64,000 nt of DNA from Nonomuraea basaltis (GTDB taxonomy: Bacteria > Actinomycetota > Actinomycetes > Streptosporangiales > Streptosporangiaceae), in assembly GCF_005893125.1 (NCBI RefSeq), contig NZ_VCJS01000008.1:62001-126000 (forward strand). Direction: 5' to 3'. Shown here piece after piece: positions 10,101 to 16,741 of this stretch. The translations under genes and the position numbers were made by a program. Within the stretch, counting starts at the first letter, position 1; each line of letters begins with the position of its first letter. A model generated the notes under the pieces. That model was not told where the DNA came from. It searched no databases and saw only the letters and a program-made list of their open reading frames with translations.

Positions 10101-10385
10101 GAACAGTCCTGCGCCGGTGTAGTCCCGGATGTGGGCCAGCGGCGGGAGGATGGGCTTGCCGAAACGGGTCTCGTCACAGACCTCCGCCATCAGGTCCGGG
10201 GCATAGACGAAGACGTTCTGCATGCCGGCGATGTCCATGCTGAAGATGCCCTCGGGGAACTGCTTGGACAGCTCGCCGAAATACTCGACCGGGTTGGTGT
10301 CGGGGATCTGCGGCGTGTGGCCGAGGATCGGGATCCCGCGCGGGGACCGAATGGGGCGAAGGCCGGTGGCGAGCTGGTCCGTCAT
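7161..10385 (-). CDS. CYP102-family self-sufficient cytochrome P450-reductase fusion
   Basis: 1074 residues from ATG 10385, which has GGAGG six bases upstream; this is the length of P450 BM3. The heme domain shows the oxygen-activation helix AGHETT (residues 274-279), ETLR (331-334) and heme loop FGNGRRACIG with Cys412. A flavodoxin FMN domain begins near VTYGSSLGSCEDLA, then the FAD/NADPH reductase with RFYSISSS, GTCSSY and GPGTGIAPLRGF. The family hydroxylates or epoxidises medium/long-chain fatty acids near the omega end with NADPH. It is the head of a leftward operon with the HATPase and alcohol dehydrogenase and faces a TetR gene, the usual arrangement for CYP102 genes (Bm3R1-type control). 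Confidence 0.96.
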   Translation of the reverse strand: MTDQLATGLRPIRSPRGIPILGHTPQIPDTNPVEYFGELSKQFPEGIFSMDIAGMQNVFVYAPDLMAEVCDETRFGKPILPPLAHIRDYTGAGLFTAHEEDDGDTWGMAHRILMPAFSQRAMKSYFPQMLEIAQSLVGKWDRKQGQPVNITDDYTRLTLDTIAVTGFGYRFGSFDKEELHPFLQALLNALTESMRRSQELPMMTKLRKADHKRYHESIATMRDLVEQVIKERRQRKTSSEKDLLGLMLEAVDPETGRRLDNDNVRDQVLTFLIAGHETTSGLLSFATYSLLRNPHTLAQAYTEVDRMLPGDTVPDYDTIMKLDVIPRVLEETLRLWAPIPQIMKAPLEDTVIGGRYHLKQGTKTNLLMFPLHTHPKAWERPLEFDIDRWLPENRAKHHPHAYKPFGNGRRACIGRQFALTEARLALALVLQKFKFSDTSDYRMDVREALTRKPGNFKLVVRTRQEHERAAFGVSAAQTDDAQQEAAVSGVGVGLTVTYGSSLGSCEDLARTIADRGERSGFDTTLLSLDELGDNLPTEGLLVVVAASYNGKAPDNAQRFDDLIAAGLPEGSLSNVRFALLGAGNTQWVATYQAFPKRVEAALLAAGATPVIERGMADAASDFDGMATRWMDTLWTTLAEEYAADTSDAGAPRYQVQLLTEADVRPAILSEQAYPLTVVANEELVGDPTGLWDVSIEPPRPSAKSITVELPEGVTYATGNHLAVFAKNEPPLVSRALARLGVEHDQVLRLDQPAGGRTHLPVGTPVTAGLLFTEFLELQDVATRTQVRTLAEHTPCPWTRPQLEAYTADTEEADERYQKEILGKRVSVLNLLERFPAVELPLAVFLEMMGPIRPRFYSISSSPLAHPRQARLTVGLLEGPALSGDGQYRGTCSSYIARLEPGDVFYGYVRVPSPTFAPPADPATPLILIGPGTGIAPLRGFLEERACQHANGTKVGLSQVFVGCRHPQHDYFYRQEMEAWEEAGIAQVHTAFSAMVDHPARYVQDALIAAADTVWQALQDGAYIYVCGDGRRMAPAVREALAALYRNHTGADDEAAQQWLAQLEADERYQQDVFA

Positions 10386-10450
10386 GGGTTTCCTCCGTTG
10401 GGGAAGGGAAGCTGCGGCAGCAGGCGCATGCCGCAATGTGGCTTGTGCTC

Positions 10451-10723
10451 TCAGCCGAGGCCGAACTCCTCTTTGACGGCGGCAAGGGCGTTGCCGACCT
10501 TGCCGCGACGCTCGGGATGCTTGTGTTCGCGCACGTCGTGGATGAATTCCTTCCGCGCGGCGGCGGCCACGGTGACGACCTCGGTGGGATGTCGCCGAGT
10601 GCCGGGGCGAGGAAGTCCGTCGTGCACCTTGTTGATCGGGCTGCTCGCTCTGCCGGGGTGCTCGCCCCTCAGCGCGCCTTGCCGACCGTGCAAGCGGGTG
10701 CGTGGATCATGATGCACACTCAT
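10451..10723 (-). CDS. Possible small protein upstream of the CYP102 gene, unknown
   Basis: A 90-residue frame starting at ATG 10723 between the divergent operator and the P450 gene, 65 bases before the latter. The C-terminal part (KEFIHDVREHKHPERRGKV onward, ending KEEFGLG) is charged and looks protein-like; the N-terminal part is basic and of low quality. I do not recognise a family. It would be the first gene of the CYP102 transcript if the promoter lies in the dyad region at 10743-10830. It could equally be untranslated leader. Confidence 0.35.
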   Translation of the reverse strand: MSVHHDPRTRLHGRQGALRGEHPGRASSPINKVHDGLPRPGTRRHPTEVVTVAAAARKEFIHDVREHKHPERRGKVGNALAAVKEEFGLG

Positions 10724-10742
10724 CGGATACCTGTCTCATATC

Positions 10743-10794
10743 TGACGATTTCTTCATTTATGAACGATACCGTCACTCATGTAATGAATCGTCA
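10743..10794. promoter_or_regulatory. Large dyad operator between tetR and the CYP102 operon
   Basis: Outer arms TGACGATT (10743-10750) and AATCGTCA (10787-10794) form a perfect 8-base inverted repeat. Inside them TTCATTtaTGA and TCATgtAATGAA continue the dyad imperfectly. Its position between divergent tetR and P450 genes, and partial conservation in an inverted copy at 12018-12069, make it a good candidate TetR binding site. Confidence 0.6.
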
Positions 10795-10809
10795 AAATAG
10801 TGGTGAGCA

Positions 10810-10829
10810 TTCCGTCACTCTTGACGGAA
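10810..10829. promoter_or_regulatory. Perfect inverted repeat next to tetR
   Basis: TTCCGTCA and TGACGGAA (10810-10817 and 10822-10829) are perfect inverted arms around CTCT, 45 bases before the tetR start. It is a probable second operator for autoregulation. The copy near 11990 keeps only one arm well. Confidence 0.5.
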
Positions 10830-10874
10830 CCCACTACAGTGAGACAGGGAAAGCTGGGACAGGAGTGAGAACAG

Positions 10875-11525
10875 ATGGCCGGTACCGCACCGAGCCGCCT
10901 GGATCGGCGTAAGGCGCGCACCCGCGCCGCGCTCATCCACGCGGCCCAGACCTTCATCGCCGACGGCAAGACCAACGTGGCGATCCTGGAACTCACCCAG
11001 GCCGCCGACGTGGGCATGGGCTCGTTCTACAACCACTTCTCCAGCAAGGACGAACTCTTCCAGGCCGCCGTGGAAGACGCCCTCGACCGGCACGGCGCGG
11101 CACTGGATGAGCTGACCCGCGGCATGGACGACCCCGCCGAAGTCTTCGCCTGCAGCTTCCGGCTGACCGGACGCCTGCACCGCCGCCATCCCCAGCTCAG
11201 CAAAGTCCTGCTCAACACCGGCCTGGCCCTGGTCACCTCCGAGCACGGCATTGCCCCGCGCGCCCGACGCGACATCCAAGCAGGCATCCAAGCCGAGCGC
11301 TTCACCGTAGGCGACCCGGAACTCGCACTCGTGATGGCCGCAGGCGCAACACTATGCCTCGGCCAACTGCTCCACACCCAGCCAGACCGCGACGACGCCC
11401 AGGCCACCGACCAGATCGCCGAAGACCTGCTGCGCACCTTCGGCATCCCCGCCAAAGAGGCCCACCAAATCTGCCAACACCCCCTGCCCGAGCTCGACCG
11501 CCTTCTCCCCAACGCCACCGCGTAG
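10875..11525 (+). CDS. TetR-family transcriptional regulator
   Basis: 216 residues, ATG 10875 preceded by AGGAG. The N-terminal helix-turn-helix is clear: RTRAALIHAAQTFIADGKTN then TQAADVGMGSFYNHFSSKDE (GMGSFYNHF is the recognition helix). The C-terminal ligand domain is of ordinary length. It is divergent from the CYP102 operon and separated from it by two dyads, so it is probably the fatty-acid-responsive repressor of that operon and of itself (inference from Bm3R1-type systems). A 74-base stretch of this gene (11139-11212) and its promoter are duplicated in inverse orientation about 0.7-1.2 kb downstream. Confidence 0.92.
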   Translation: MAGTAPSRLDRRKARTRAALIHAAQTFIADGKTNVAILELTQAADVGMGSFYNHFSSKDELFQAAVEDALDRHGAALDELTRGMDDPAEVFACSFRLTGRLHRRHPQLSKVLLNTGLALVTSEHGIAPRARRDIQAGIQAERFTVGDPELALVMAAGATLCLGQLLHTQPDRDDAQATDQIAEDLLRTFGIPAKEAHQICQHPLPELDRLLPNATA

Positions 11526-11861
11526 CAGTGCCCGTCGATGGCACGTGAACGGTCATGAACGTTTCGTTTCGTTTCAGATCGACTGAGCAGTGGTGACGGT
11601 GCCTGGCTGCTGAAATCTGTTGGAGGAATGGCAGAGAGCAACTCGAGCCTCTGGTGTTGTCCGAGTGGCCACAGCTATGGCGCCATGGCATGCCGGGTAT
11701 GGCATGTGGCTCAGCCAAGGGTCCCGATGCTCAGTTGCGGCTCCGACCGGCCGTGAGAAGCCCGGCCATGGCCCGTGTACAACGTCAGCAACAGCGTGAG
11801 CGCCAGGCACGTGCTTCGTGCCTGGCGGACACCAAGTCGATCTCGTCCTCGAGTACCGTCC
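11526..11861. other. Non-coding spacer between tetR and its inverted partial copy
   Basis: About 335 bases with no convincing gene on either strand. It contains a TetR-operator-like sequence at 11557-11574, listed separately. The rest looks like junction or decayed sequence. Confidence 0.4.
11557..11574. promoter_or_regulatory. Orphan TetR-operator-like motif matching the 26.4-kb operators
   Basis: GAACGTTTCGTTTCGTTT matches the operator-like GAACGTTACGTTACGTTT at 26434-26451 in 16 of 18 positions. It lies just downstream of tetR with no gene obviously under its control. Confidence 0.35.
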
Positions 11862-12046
11862 AGCAGGACTTTGCTGAGCTGGGGATGGCGGCGGTGCAGG
11901 CGTCCGGTCAGCCGGAAGCTGCACACGAAGACCTCGCCTGTTCTCACTCCGTCGTAGTGTTCCGCTGTCCCAGAGTAGTGCGGTCCGTCAAGAGTTACGC
12001 GATACTCACCACATTTTTGACGATTCATTGCATTTATGGCGATACT
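11862..12046 (-). pseudogene. Inverted, internally deleted copy of the tetR promoter and mid-gene
   Basis: Read on the minus strand, 11862-11935 is nearly identical to tetR bases 11139-11212 (encodes VCSFRLTGRLHRRHPQLSKV). It is joined directly to a diverged copy of the tetR upstream region up to GGAGTGAGAACAG, just before the original start codon. The start codon and the whole DNA-binding domain are therefore deleted. The coding scrap differs at only about 3-4 positions while the promoter part has diverged more. This could be a remnant of a second paralogous regulator gene or a local inverted duplication; it cannot make a functional repressor. Confidence 0.7.
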
Positions 12047-12069
12047 ATCCATAAATGACGATATCGTCA
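12018..12069. promoter_or_regulatory. Second copy of the CYP102/tetR dyad operator
   Basis: Outer arms TGACGAT (12018-12024) and ATCGTCA (12063-12069), with inner perfect arms CATTTATGG (12031-12039) and CCATAAATG (12049-12057). The same elements occur at 10743-10794. It retains dyad symmetry although the regulator copy beside it is broken, so it may still bind the intact TetR. The nearest rightward gene is the membrane protein at 12296. Confidence 0.55.
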
Positions 12070-12197
12070 GAATGGCACGGACGCGGGAGAATCCGGCGAT
12101 AAGCGGCCAGGCGTGCAGCCCGGCGCCCCTGCCCCCGATCCACCGTGACCAATTCGGACCTTCCGGCGCTCGAGCCGGCGCCGCCTGGACACCCAGA

Positions 12198-12254
12198 CGG
12201 GCGCGCATCACCGCGGCCAATCGACCAAGACAACCCCGCGGTGATGCGCGCCCG
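12198..12254. repeat. 19-bp perfect inverted repeat (long hairpin)
   Basis: The arm at 12198-12216 (CGGGCGCGCATCACCGCGG) is the exact reverse complement of 12236-12254, with a 19-base spacer. It lies 40 bases before the membrane protein gene at 12296. It has no T-run, so it is not a standard terminator on either strand; it could be an mRNA leader structure or a mobile-element end. Confidence 0.6.
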
Positions 12255-12295
12255 CGCATCCCACCAATCCACAGATCAGGGAGGCGGATCGCATC

Positions 12296-12874
12296 ATGCC
12301 CGCAATCACCGACACCACCGCAACTCCAGAGCACGCGGTCAAGGCGCTGCTGAGCGAATACGACGCCCTGAAAGCGGAGCAGCGGCAGCGGATCGGCGTG
12401 CACGGCCAATTGCTGTACGCCATGCTCACCGCGGTCGCCGGCATCACCACCGTCATCGCAACCGTCGGCCGGCTGGAGTTGCTGTTGCTGCTGCCGCTGG
12501 CCACCACGGTGCTTGGCTGGGCCTACGTCATCAACGATCACAAGATCGCCGCCATCGGGCAGTACGTCCGCGGCCGACTGGGGCCGCACCTGGTCGGCCT
12601 CGTCGACGACGGCTCCAGTGACATCGACATGTTCAAGTGGGAGAGATACCACCGCCAGGACCCACTCCGCCCCTCCCGCAAGCGGCTACAACTGGCAGTG
12701 GACCTGGCCGCGTTCTGCGCGCCCCCGCTGGCCGCCCTCACCCTGCTCTGGCTGCTGGGCCCGTACACTCCAGTGGTCCTGATCGGCTCGGCCGCCGCGC
12801 TGGCCGCAGTGGTGGTCCTGGCGACCCAGATCATCCGCTACGCGGACGTAGCCGGTCCCGTACAGCGGACATGA
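12296..12874 (+). CDS. Predicted four-helix membrane protein, unknown function
   Basis: 192 residues, ATG 12296 with GGGAGG upstream. Two hydrophobic segments lie near residues 40-82 (QLLYAMLTAVAGITTVIATV and LLLLLPLATTVLGWAYVI), then a soluble loop with FKWERYHRQDPLR, then two more near 138-182. The N-terminal DALKAEQRQRIGVHGQL is helical and polar. It resembles uncharacterised actinobacterial integral membrane proteins. Its upstream region carries the second dyad operator and the 19-bp inverted repeat, so it may be under the TetR at 10875 (inference). Confidence 0.75.
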   Translation: MPAITDTTATPEHAVKALLSEYDALKAEQRQRIGVHGQLLYAMLTAVAGITTVIATVGRLELLLLLPLATTVLGWAYVINDHKIAAIGQYVRGRLGPHLVGLVDDGSSDIDMFKWERYHRQDPLRPSRKRLQLAVDLAAFCAPPLAALTLLWLLGPYTPVVLIGSAAALAAVVVLATQIIRYADVAGPVQRT

Positions 12875-13010
12875 TCGCACGGCTGCTGCGGCCGGGAGGA
12901 CGGTTGGTGTTCCACACGATCAGCGTTCTGGTCGCGCTGTGCCTGCCCGATCGCGGACACGCGAGCGAGCAGCTCGTACGGCCCCAGCGCGAGGTCCGCC
13001 GGCCGGAGCT
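12871..13010 (+). pseudogene. SAM-dependent methyltransferase fragment
   Basis: The frame beginning ATG 12871 reads RLLRPGGRLVFHTISVLV and then ASEQLVRPQREVRR. This is the post-motif-III region of class I methyltransferases (LLRPGGRLVFHT is diagnostic). No SAM-binding motif I is present upstream; the preceding sequence is the membrane protein gene. It is therefore a short internal fragment of about 45 residues, cut at both ends. Confidence 0.55.
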
Positions 13011-13123
13011 CCCCGGCCGCCGCCCTCGCCGCCGGCTACGACCTGGTCTTCCTCATGGCGGCTGGGCTCGGCCTGGCCATCGCGGTGGTCAGCTTGCTGC
13101 TGCCGCGGCACCGGCGCGACTGA
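12998..13123 (+). pseudogene. MFS transporter, C-terminal remnant
   Basis: In a second frame, AALAAGYDLVFLMAAGLGLA followed by VVSLLLPRHRRD and a TGA at 13121 is the last transmembrane helix and tail of an EmrB/QacA-type drug exporter. It is fused directly to the methyltransferase fragment before it. Nothing of the remaining helices is present. Confidence 0.55.
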
Positions 13124-13205
13124 CCGCCGACGACGCCGCGCCGGTGGCGCCCGGCCAACGGCGGCGGTGCCTGGCTGGGCGCGCGGGCCTGGAGACCGGG
13201 GCCGG

Positions 13206-14318
13206 TCAGCCCCATACCTCCTGGGCGGTTTCGACGATCAGGCGGAGCTTGGCGAACTGCTGGTCGGCGGTGAGCTGGTTGCCCTCCACCGTGGAGGAGA
13301 ACCCGCACTGCGGCGACAGGCAGAGCTGGTCGAGGTCGACGAACTTGGCGGCCTCGTCGATGCGCCTTTTCAGGCTGTCCTTGGATTCCAGCTCCCCATG
13401 CTTGGTCGTGACCAGCCCGAGCACGACCATCTTGCCCTTGGGCACGTACCGCAGCGGCTCGAAGCCGCCCGACCGCTCGTCGTCGTACTCCAGGAAGAAG
13501 CCGTCCACCTTCAGCTCGCCAAACAAGGCCTCCGCCACGTAGTCGTAGCCGCCGGAGGCGGCCCAGGAGGAGCGGAAGTTGCCGCGGCACATGTGCGTCG
13601 TGATCGTCATCCCGGCCGGCTTGGTGGCGAGCGCGGCGTTGATCTGCTTGATGTAGCGCAGGTGCATGTGCTCGGCGTCGTCGCCACGCGAACTCAGCTC
13701 CGCCCGCTGGGCCGGGTCGTTCAGGTAGGCCAGGCTGGTGTCGTCGAACTGCAGATAGGTGCAGCCCAGCGCGCCGATCCTGCGGACCTGCTCGGCGTAG
13801 GCCGCGCTCAGGTCGCGCCAGAACTCCTCGACGTCCGGGTAGACCTTCGGTTCGATGGCGGCGGGCCCGCCGCGGTAGTGGACCATGCTGGGCGACGGGA
13901 TGGTCAGCTTCGGCACGGCCCCGCCACCACGGCTGGTCACGGTGTCGCGCAGGAACATGAAGTCGTCGGCGAAGATCGGCTCGTTCAGCTTGATCCGGTC
14001 GTGGACCTTCAACGCCGCCGGGGTGAACTCGATGTCGCCCTGCTCGTTGTGGAAGCGGACGGTGATGCGCTCGTCGGCGGCCTGGCCGATGCCGCCGAGC
14101 CGGTAGATGAAGTCCATGTGCCAGGAGGCCCGCCGGAACTCGCCGTCCGTGGCGCTCTGCAGGCCGGTCTCCTCCTGCCTGCGTACCACCTCTCTGATGG
14201 CCTCGTCCTCGGCCTCCCGCAGCTCGTCGCCGGCGAGGCTCTCACGGGCGCGGAGCAGTGCGGGCGGGCGGAGGAGGCTGCCGACGTGATCGGCGCGGAA
14301 AGGGGGTGAGGTGCGCAT
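13206..14318 (-). CDS. MetE C-terminal-like (cobalamin-independent methionine synthase II family) protein
   Basis: 370 residues with the MetE catalytic-barrel features: N-terminal FRADHVGSLLRP, ATDGEFRRASWH, YLQFDDTSLA, and zinc-ligand segments THMCRGN and LSPQCGFSS. Free-standing relatives include YxjG-like methyltransferases and, in the same superfamily, epoxyalkane:coenzyme M transferase; all activate a thiol on zinc. It is six bases downstream of the acyl-CoA synthetase and is the last gene of the PaaX-linked leftward unit, so a role in methyl or thiol transfer in a catabolic pathway is more likely than methionine synthesis (inference). Confidence 0.88.
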   Translation of the reverse strand: MRTSPPFRADHVGSLLRPPALLRARESLAGDELREAEDEAIREVVRRQEETGLQSATDGEFRRASWHMDFIYRLGGIGQAADERITVRFHNEQGDIEFTPAALKVHDRIKLNEPIFADDFMFLRDTVTSRGGGAVPKLTIPSPSMVHYRGGPAAIEPKVYPDVEEFWRDLSAAYAEQVRRIGALGCTYLQFDDTSLAYLNDPAQRAELSSRGDDAEHMHLRYIKQINAALATKPAGMTITTHMCRGNFRSSWAASGGYDYVAEALFGELKVDGFFLEYDDERSGGFEPLRYVPKGKMVVLGLVTTKHGELESKDSLKRRIDEAAKFVDLDQLCLSPQCGFSSTVEGNQLTADQQFAKLRLIVETAQEVWG

Positions 14319-14324
14319 GGCGGA

Positions 14325-15794
14325 TCATCTCCCGTAGAGCTTTCTGAGGGGGGCTTTGAGCAGCTTGCCGGCCGCGTTCTTGGGGAGTTCGGGAACGAAT
14401 TCCAGATATTTCGGGATTTTGAAGCGGGCCAGCCGGCCGTCCAGGTGCTTCAGCAGCTCGTCGACGCCGGCCGTGGCGTCCGGCCGCAGCACGACCAGGG
14501 CCTTGCCCACCTCGCCCCACCGGTCGTCGGGCACGCCGATCACCGCGCACTCGGCGACGGCGGGGTGGTCGTACAGGACGCTCTCGACCTCGGCGGGGTA
14601 GATGTTCTCGCCACCCGAGATGATCACGTCGGTGAGCCGGTCGGAGATGCGAACGTAGCCGTCCTCGTCGGCGACGCCGACATCGCCGGAGCGGAGCCAG
14701 CCGTCGGGCGAGAGCACCTTCGCGGTCTCTTCGGGGCGCCGCCAGTAGCCGGGCATGACGTTGGGGCCCTGGACGTACACCTCGCCCGGCTCGCCGGGGG
14801 CGGCCTCGGCGCCCTCGGGCGTGATCAGGCGGACGTCGGAGAAGAAGCACGGCACGCCCGCCGAGCCGGCCTTGTCGATCGAGTGCTCGGCCCCGAGGAA
14901 GAGGGCGCCGGGGGAGGTCTCGGTCATGCCGTACCCCTGAAGGAACGTCAGCCCGCGCTCCTGATAGGTCTGGATCAGCGGCTCGGGCACCGGCGCGCCC
15001 CCGCACAGCAGGTGGCGCAGGCTGGACAGGTCGGCGCCGGCCCAGCGCGGTGACTGGGCGAGAACGCTGAACATCGACGGCACCCCGAACATCACCGTGA
15101 CCCGCTCGGCCTCGATCAGGTCGAACGTCCGATCCACGTCGAAGGACGGCTCCAGGATGGCCCGGCCGCCCTTGAGCACGGTCGGGATCAGCGTCTGCGC
15201 CAGGGCGGCGATGTGGAACAGCGGCGCGCTGATCAGCGTCACCTCGTCGTGCGCGAGCGGCACGTCGACCAGCAGATTGACGGTGTTCCAGATGAGGTTG
15301 GCGTGGGTGAGCATGGCGCCCTTGGGGCGCCCGGTGGTGCCGGACGTGTACATGATCAGGCACACGTCGTCCTGGCTCACCGGCTCGTCGATCGGCTCGG
15401 GCGAGCCCGACGCGAGCAGCTCCTCGTAGCCGGCGGCCGGAACGTGCCGGCCGGGCAGGCCGTCGCCGTCCCGCCCCTCCCCCAGCAGCAGGACGGACGC
15501 GTCCGCGTCCTCCAGGATGAAGCGCAGCTCGGGCGTGGCCAGGCGGGTGTTGAGCGGGACGAACACCGCCCCCAGCAGCCCCGCCGCGAAGAACGTCTCC
15601 ACCAGCGAGGGATGGTTGGCCCCGAGGTAGGCGACCCGGTCGCCGCGCCCCACGCCCAGCGCGGAGGCCAGCCGGTACGTCCGCTCCCGCAGGTCACGGT
15701 AGGTGTGGTTGCGGTCCCCGCAGGTCAGTGCCGCCCGATCGGGCGTCATGCGGGCCCTGCGTGCCGGCCACGACCCAAGCCCCTGGTTGCGCAT
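14325..15794 (-). CDS. AMP-binding acyl-CoA synthetase / long-chain-fatty-acid-CoA ligase family
   Basis: 489 residues, a normal length for short ANL ligases. P-loop MYTSGTTGRPKGAMLTH, YGMTETSPG, the hinge region RSGDVGVADEDGYVRISDR and VIISGGENIYPAEVE, and the catalytic lysine region PKNAAGKLLKAPL are intact. It converts a carboxylic acid to its CoA ester. It follows the PaaX gene by 51 bases and precedes the MetE-like gene by 6, forming a leftward operon. PaaX regulators respond to CoA thioesters, so this ligase may make the inducer (inference). The acid is unknown. Confidence 0.92.
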   Translation of the reverse strand: MRNQGLGSWPARRARMTPDRAALTCGDRNHTYRDLRERTYRLASALGVGRGDRVAYLGANHPSLVETFFAAGLLGAVFVPLNTRLATPELRFILEDADASVLLLGEGRDGDGLPGRHVPAAGYEELLASGSPEPIDEPVSQDDVCLIMYTSGTTGRPKGAMLTHANLIWNTVNLLVDVPLAHDEVTLISAPLFHIAALAQTLIPTVLKGGRAILEPSFDVDRTFDLIEAERVTVMFGVPSMFSVLAQSPRWAGADLSSLRHLLCGGAPVPEPLIQTYQERGLTFLQGYGMTETSPGALFLGAEHSIDKAGSAGVPCFFSDVRLITPEGAEAAPGEPGEVYVQGPNVMPGYWRRPEETAKVLSPDGWLRSGDVGVADEDGYVRISDRLTDVIISGGENIYPAEVESVLYDHPAVAECAVIGVPDDRWGEVGKALVVLRPDATAGVDELLKHLDGRLARFKIPKYLEFVPELPKNAAGKLLKAPLRKLYGR

Positions 15795-15845
15795 CGGTGC
15801 TCCTTGCCGCTCAAGCCATCAAGTTAGGCCACGATGCGATGGCTG

Positions 15846-16652
15846 TCACCGTTCTGCCGAACTTTCGTCGGGAAGCGTGTCGAGGAGTCGCTCCGCGACC
15901 GCCGCCGCCTCCGGCCGGAACCGCTCGTGCAGCGTGTGGCACACCCGCTGGGCCTTCTCCGCCGGCCAGTCGTGCGGCAGGTAGCGCAGCGGAAGCCGCG
16001 GGTCGGTCCTGATGATCTGCAGCCAGCCGGTGAGCAGCGTCAGCGAGCGGGCCAGGTCGTCGGGCGCGCCCGGCGCCGGATCGGCCTGGTCCCAGCGGCG
16101 CAGGAACGCCCGGTAGCGCTCGCCCAGCCCGTCCAGGTCGTAGGCGTCCCTGACCAGGGCGTGCATGTCGGTGGGGCACCTGGGCTCGGCGGCGAACACC
16201 TTCACGTTCGCGCCGAGGCCGCCGGCCACCCGCGCGGCGTCCACCTCGCCGGGGGCGATCCACAAGCCGTTCTGCAGCGGCCCGAAACCGGCCCAGATCA
16301 GCCGGGAGCGCAGCTCGTGCCGCTGCCGCTGCCACGACTCGGGCAGCGAGAAGCCGATCAGCGTCCACCGGTCCTCGTCCGCGTCGTTGACGACGCCGCT
16401 GTGCCAGATGCGCCGCTCGCCGTCCTTGAGCACCTCGGTGCTGGTGGGGGTGAGGCCGAAGTACATGCGCCGCCCCGACGGCTGACGGCGCAGCAGCCCG
16501 CGGCGGACCATCCGGGTCAGCGTGGAGCGGGTCGCCTCCTCCGAGATCCCGACCTTGGCGAACGCCTCGATGAAGCTGGCCGAGGACACGCAGATCCCGC
16601 GACCGTATACGTGATCTCCCAGAAAGGTGAGAATCACCGACTGAGGCCGCAC
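15846..16652 (-). CDS. PaaX-family transcriptional regulator
   Basis: 268 residues from GTG 16652, chosen because GGGGGGAGGG lies about seven bases upstream; the frame also extends further left without homology. The N-terminal winged helix VILTFLGDHVYGRG and STLTRMVRRGLLRRQPSGRR, then the central PaaX domain with RWTLIGFSLPESWQRQRHEL and LIWAGFGPLQNGLWIAP, and a C-terminal domain are present. The archetype represses phenylacetate catabolism and is released by phenylacetyl-CoA. It is divergent from a LIV-type importer and leads an acyl-CoA synthetase operon, so it probably controls uptake and activation of one acid. Confidence 0.9.
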   Translation of the reverse strand: MRPQSVILTFLGDHVYGRGICVSSASFIEAFAKVGISEEATRSTLTRMVRRGLLRRQPSGRRMYFGLTPTSTEVLKDGERRIWHSGVVNDADEDRWTLIGFSLPESWQRQRHELRSRLIWAGFGPLQNGLWIAPGEVDAARVAGGLGANVKVFAAEPRCPTDMHALVRDAYDLDGLGERYRAFLRRWDQADPAPGAPDDLARSLTLLTGWLQIIRTDPRLPLRYLPHDWPAEKAQRVCHTLHERFRPEAAAVAERLLDTLPDESSAER

Positions 16653-16683
16653 CTGACCCTCCCCCCGGATGTTAGGCAAACTA

Positions 16684-16712
16684 TTGACAGCCGTAATGTA
16701 CCTGCCTACATT
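16684..16712 (+). promoter_or_regulatory. Promoter of the LIV transporter operon with overlapping palindrome
   Basis: TTGACA (16684-16689), 17 bases, then TACATT (16707-16712) make a good housekeeping-sigma promoter. The -10 box is one arm of a perfect palindrome AATGTA-N6-TACATT (16695-16712). A repressor bound there would block the promoter; PaaX, encoded divergently, is the obvious candidate. AGGAGG at 16731 precedes the ATG at 16742. Confidence 0.65.
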
Positions 16713-16741
16713 CGGGCCACATAGCGGTCCAGGAGGTCCTG

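Noticed and set aside
8112..10712. 866-codon plus-strand open frame across the P450 gene
   Set aside because: Antisense of a clearly coding CYP102 gene; arises from high third-position GC.
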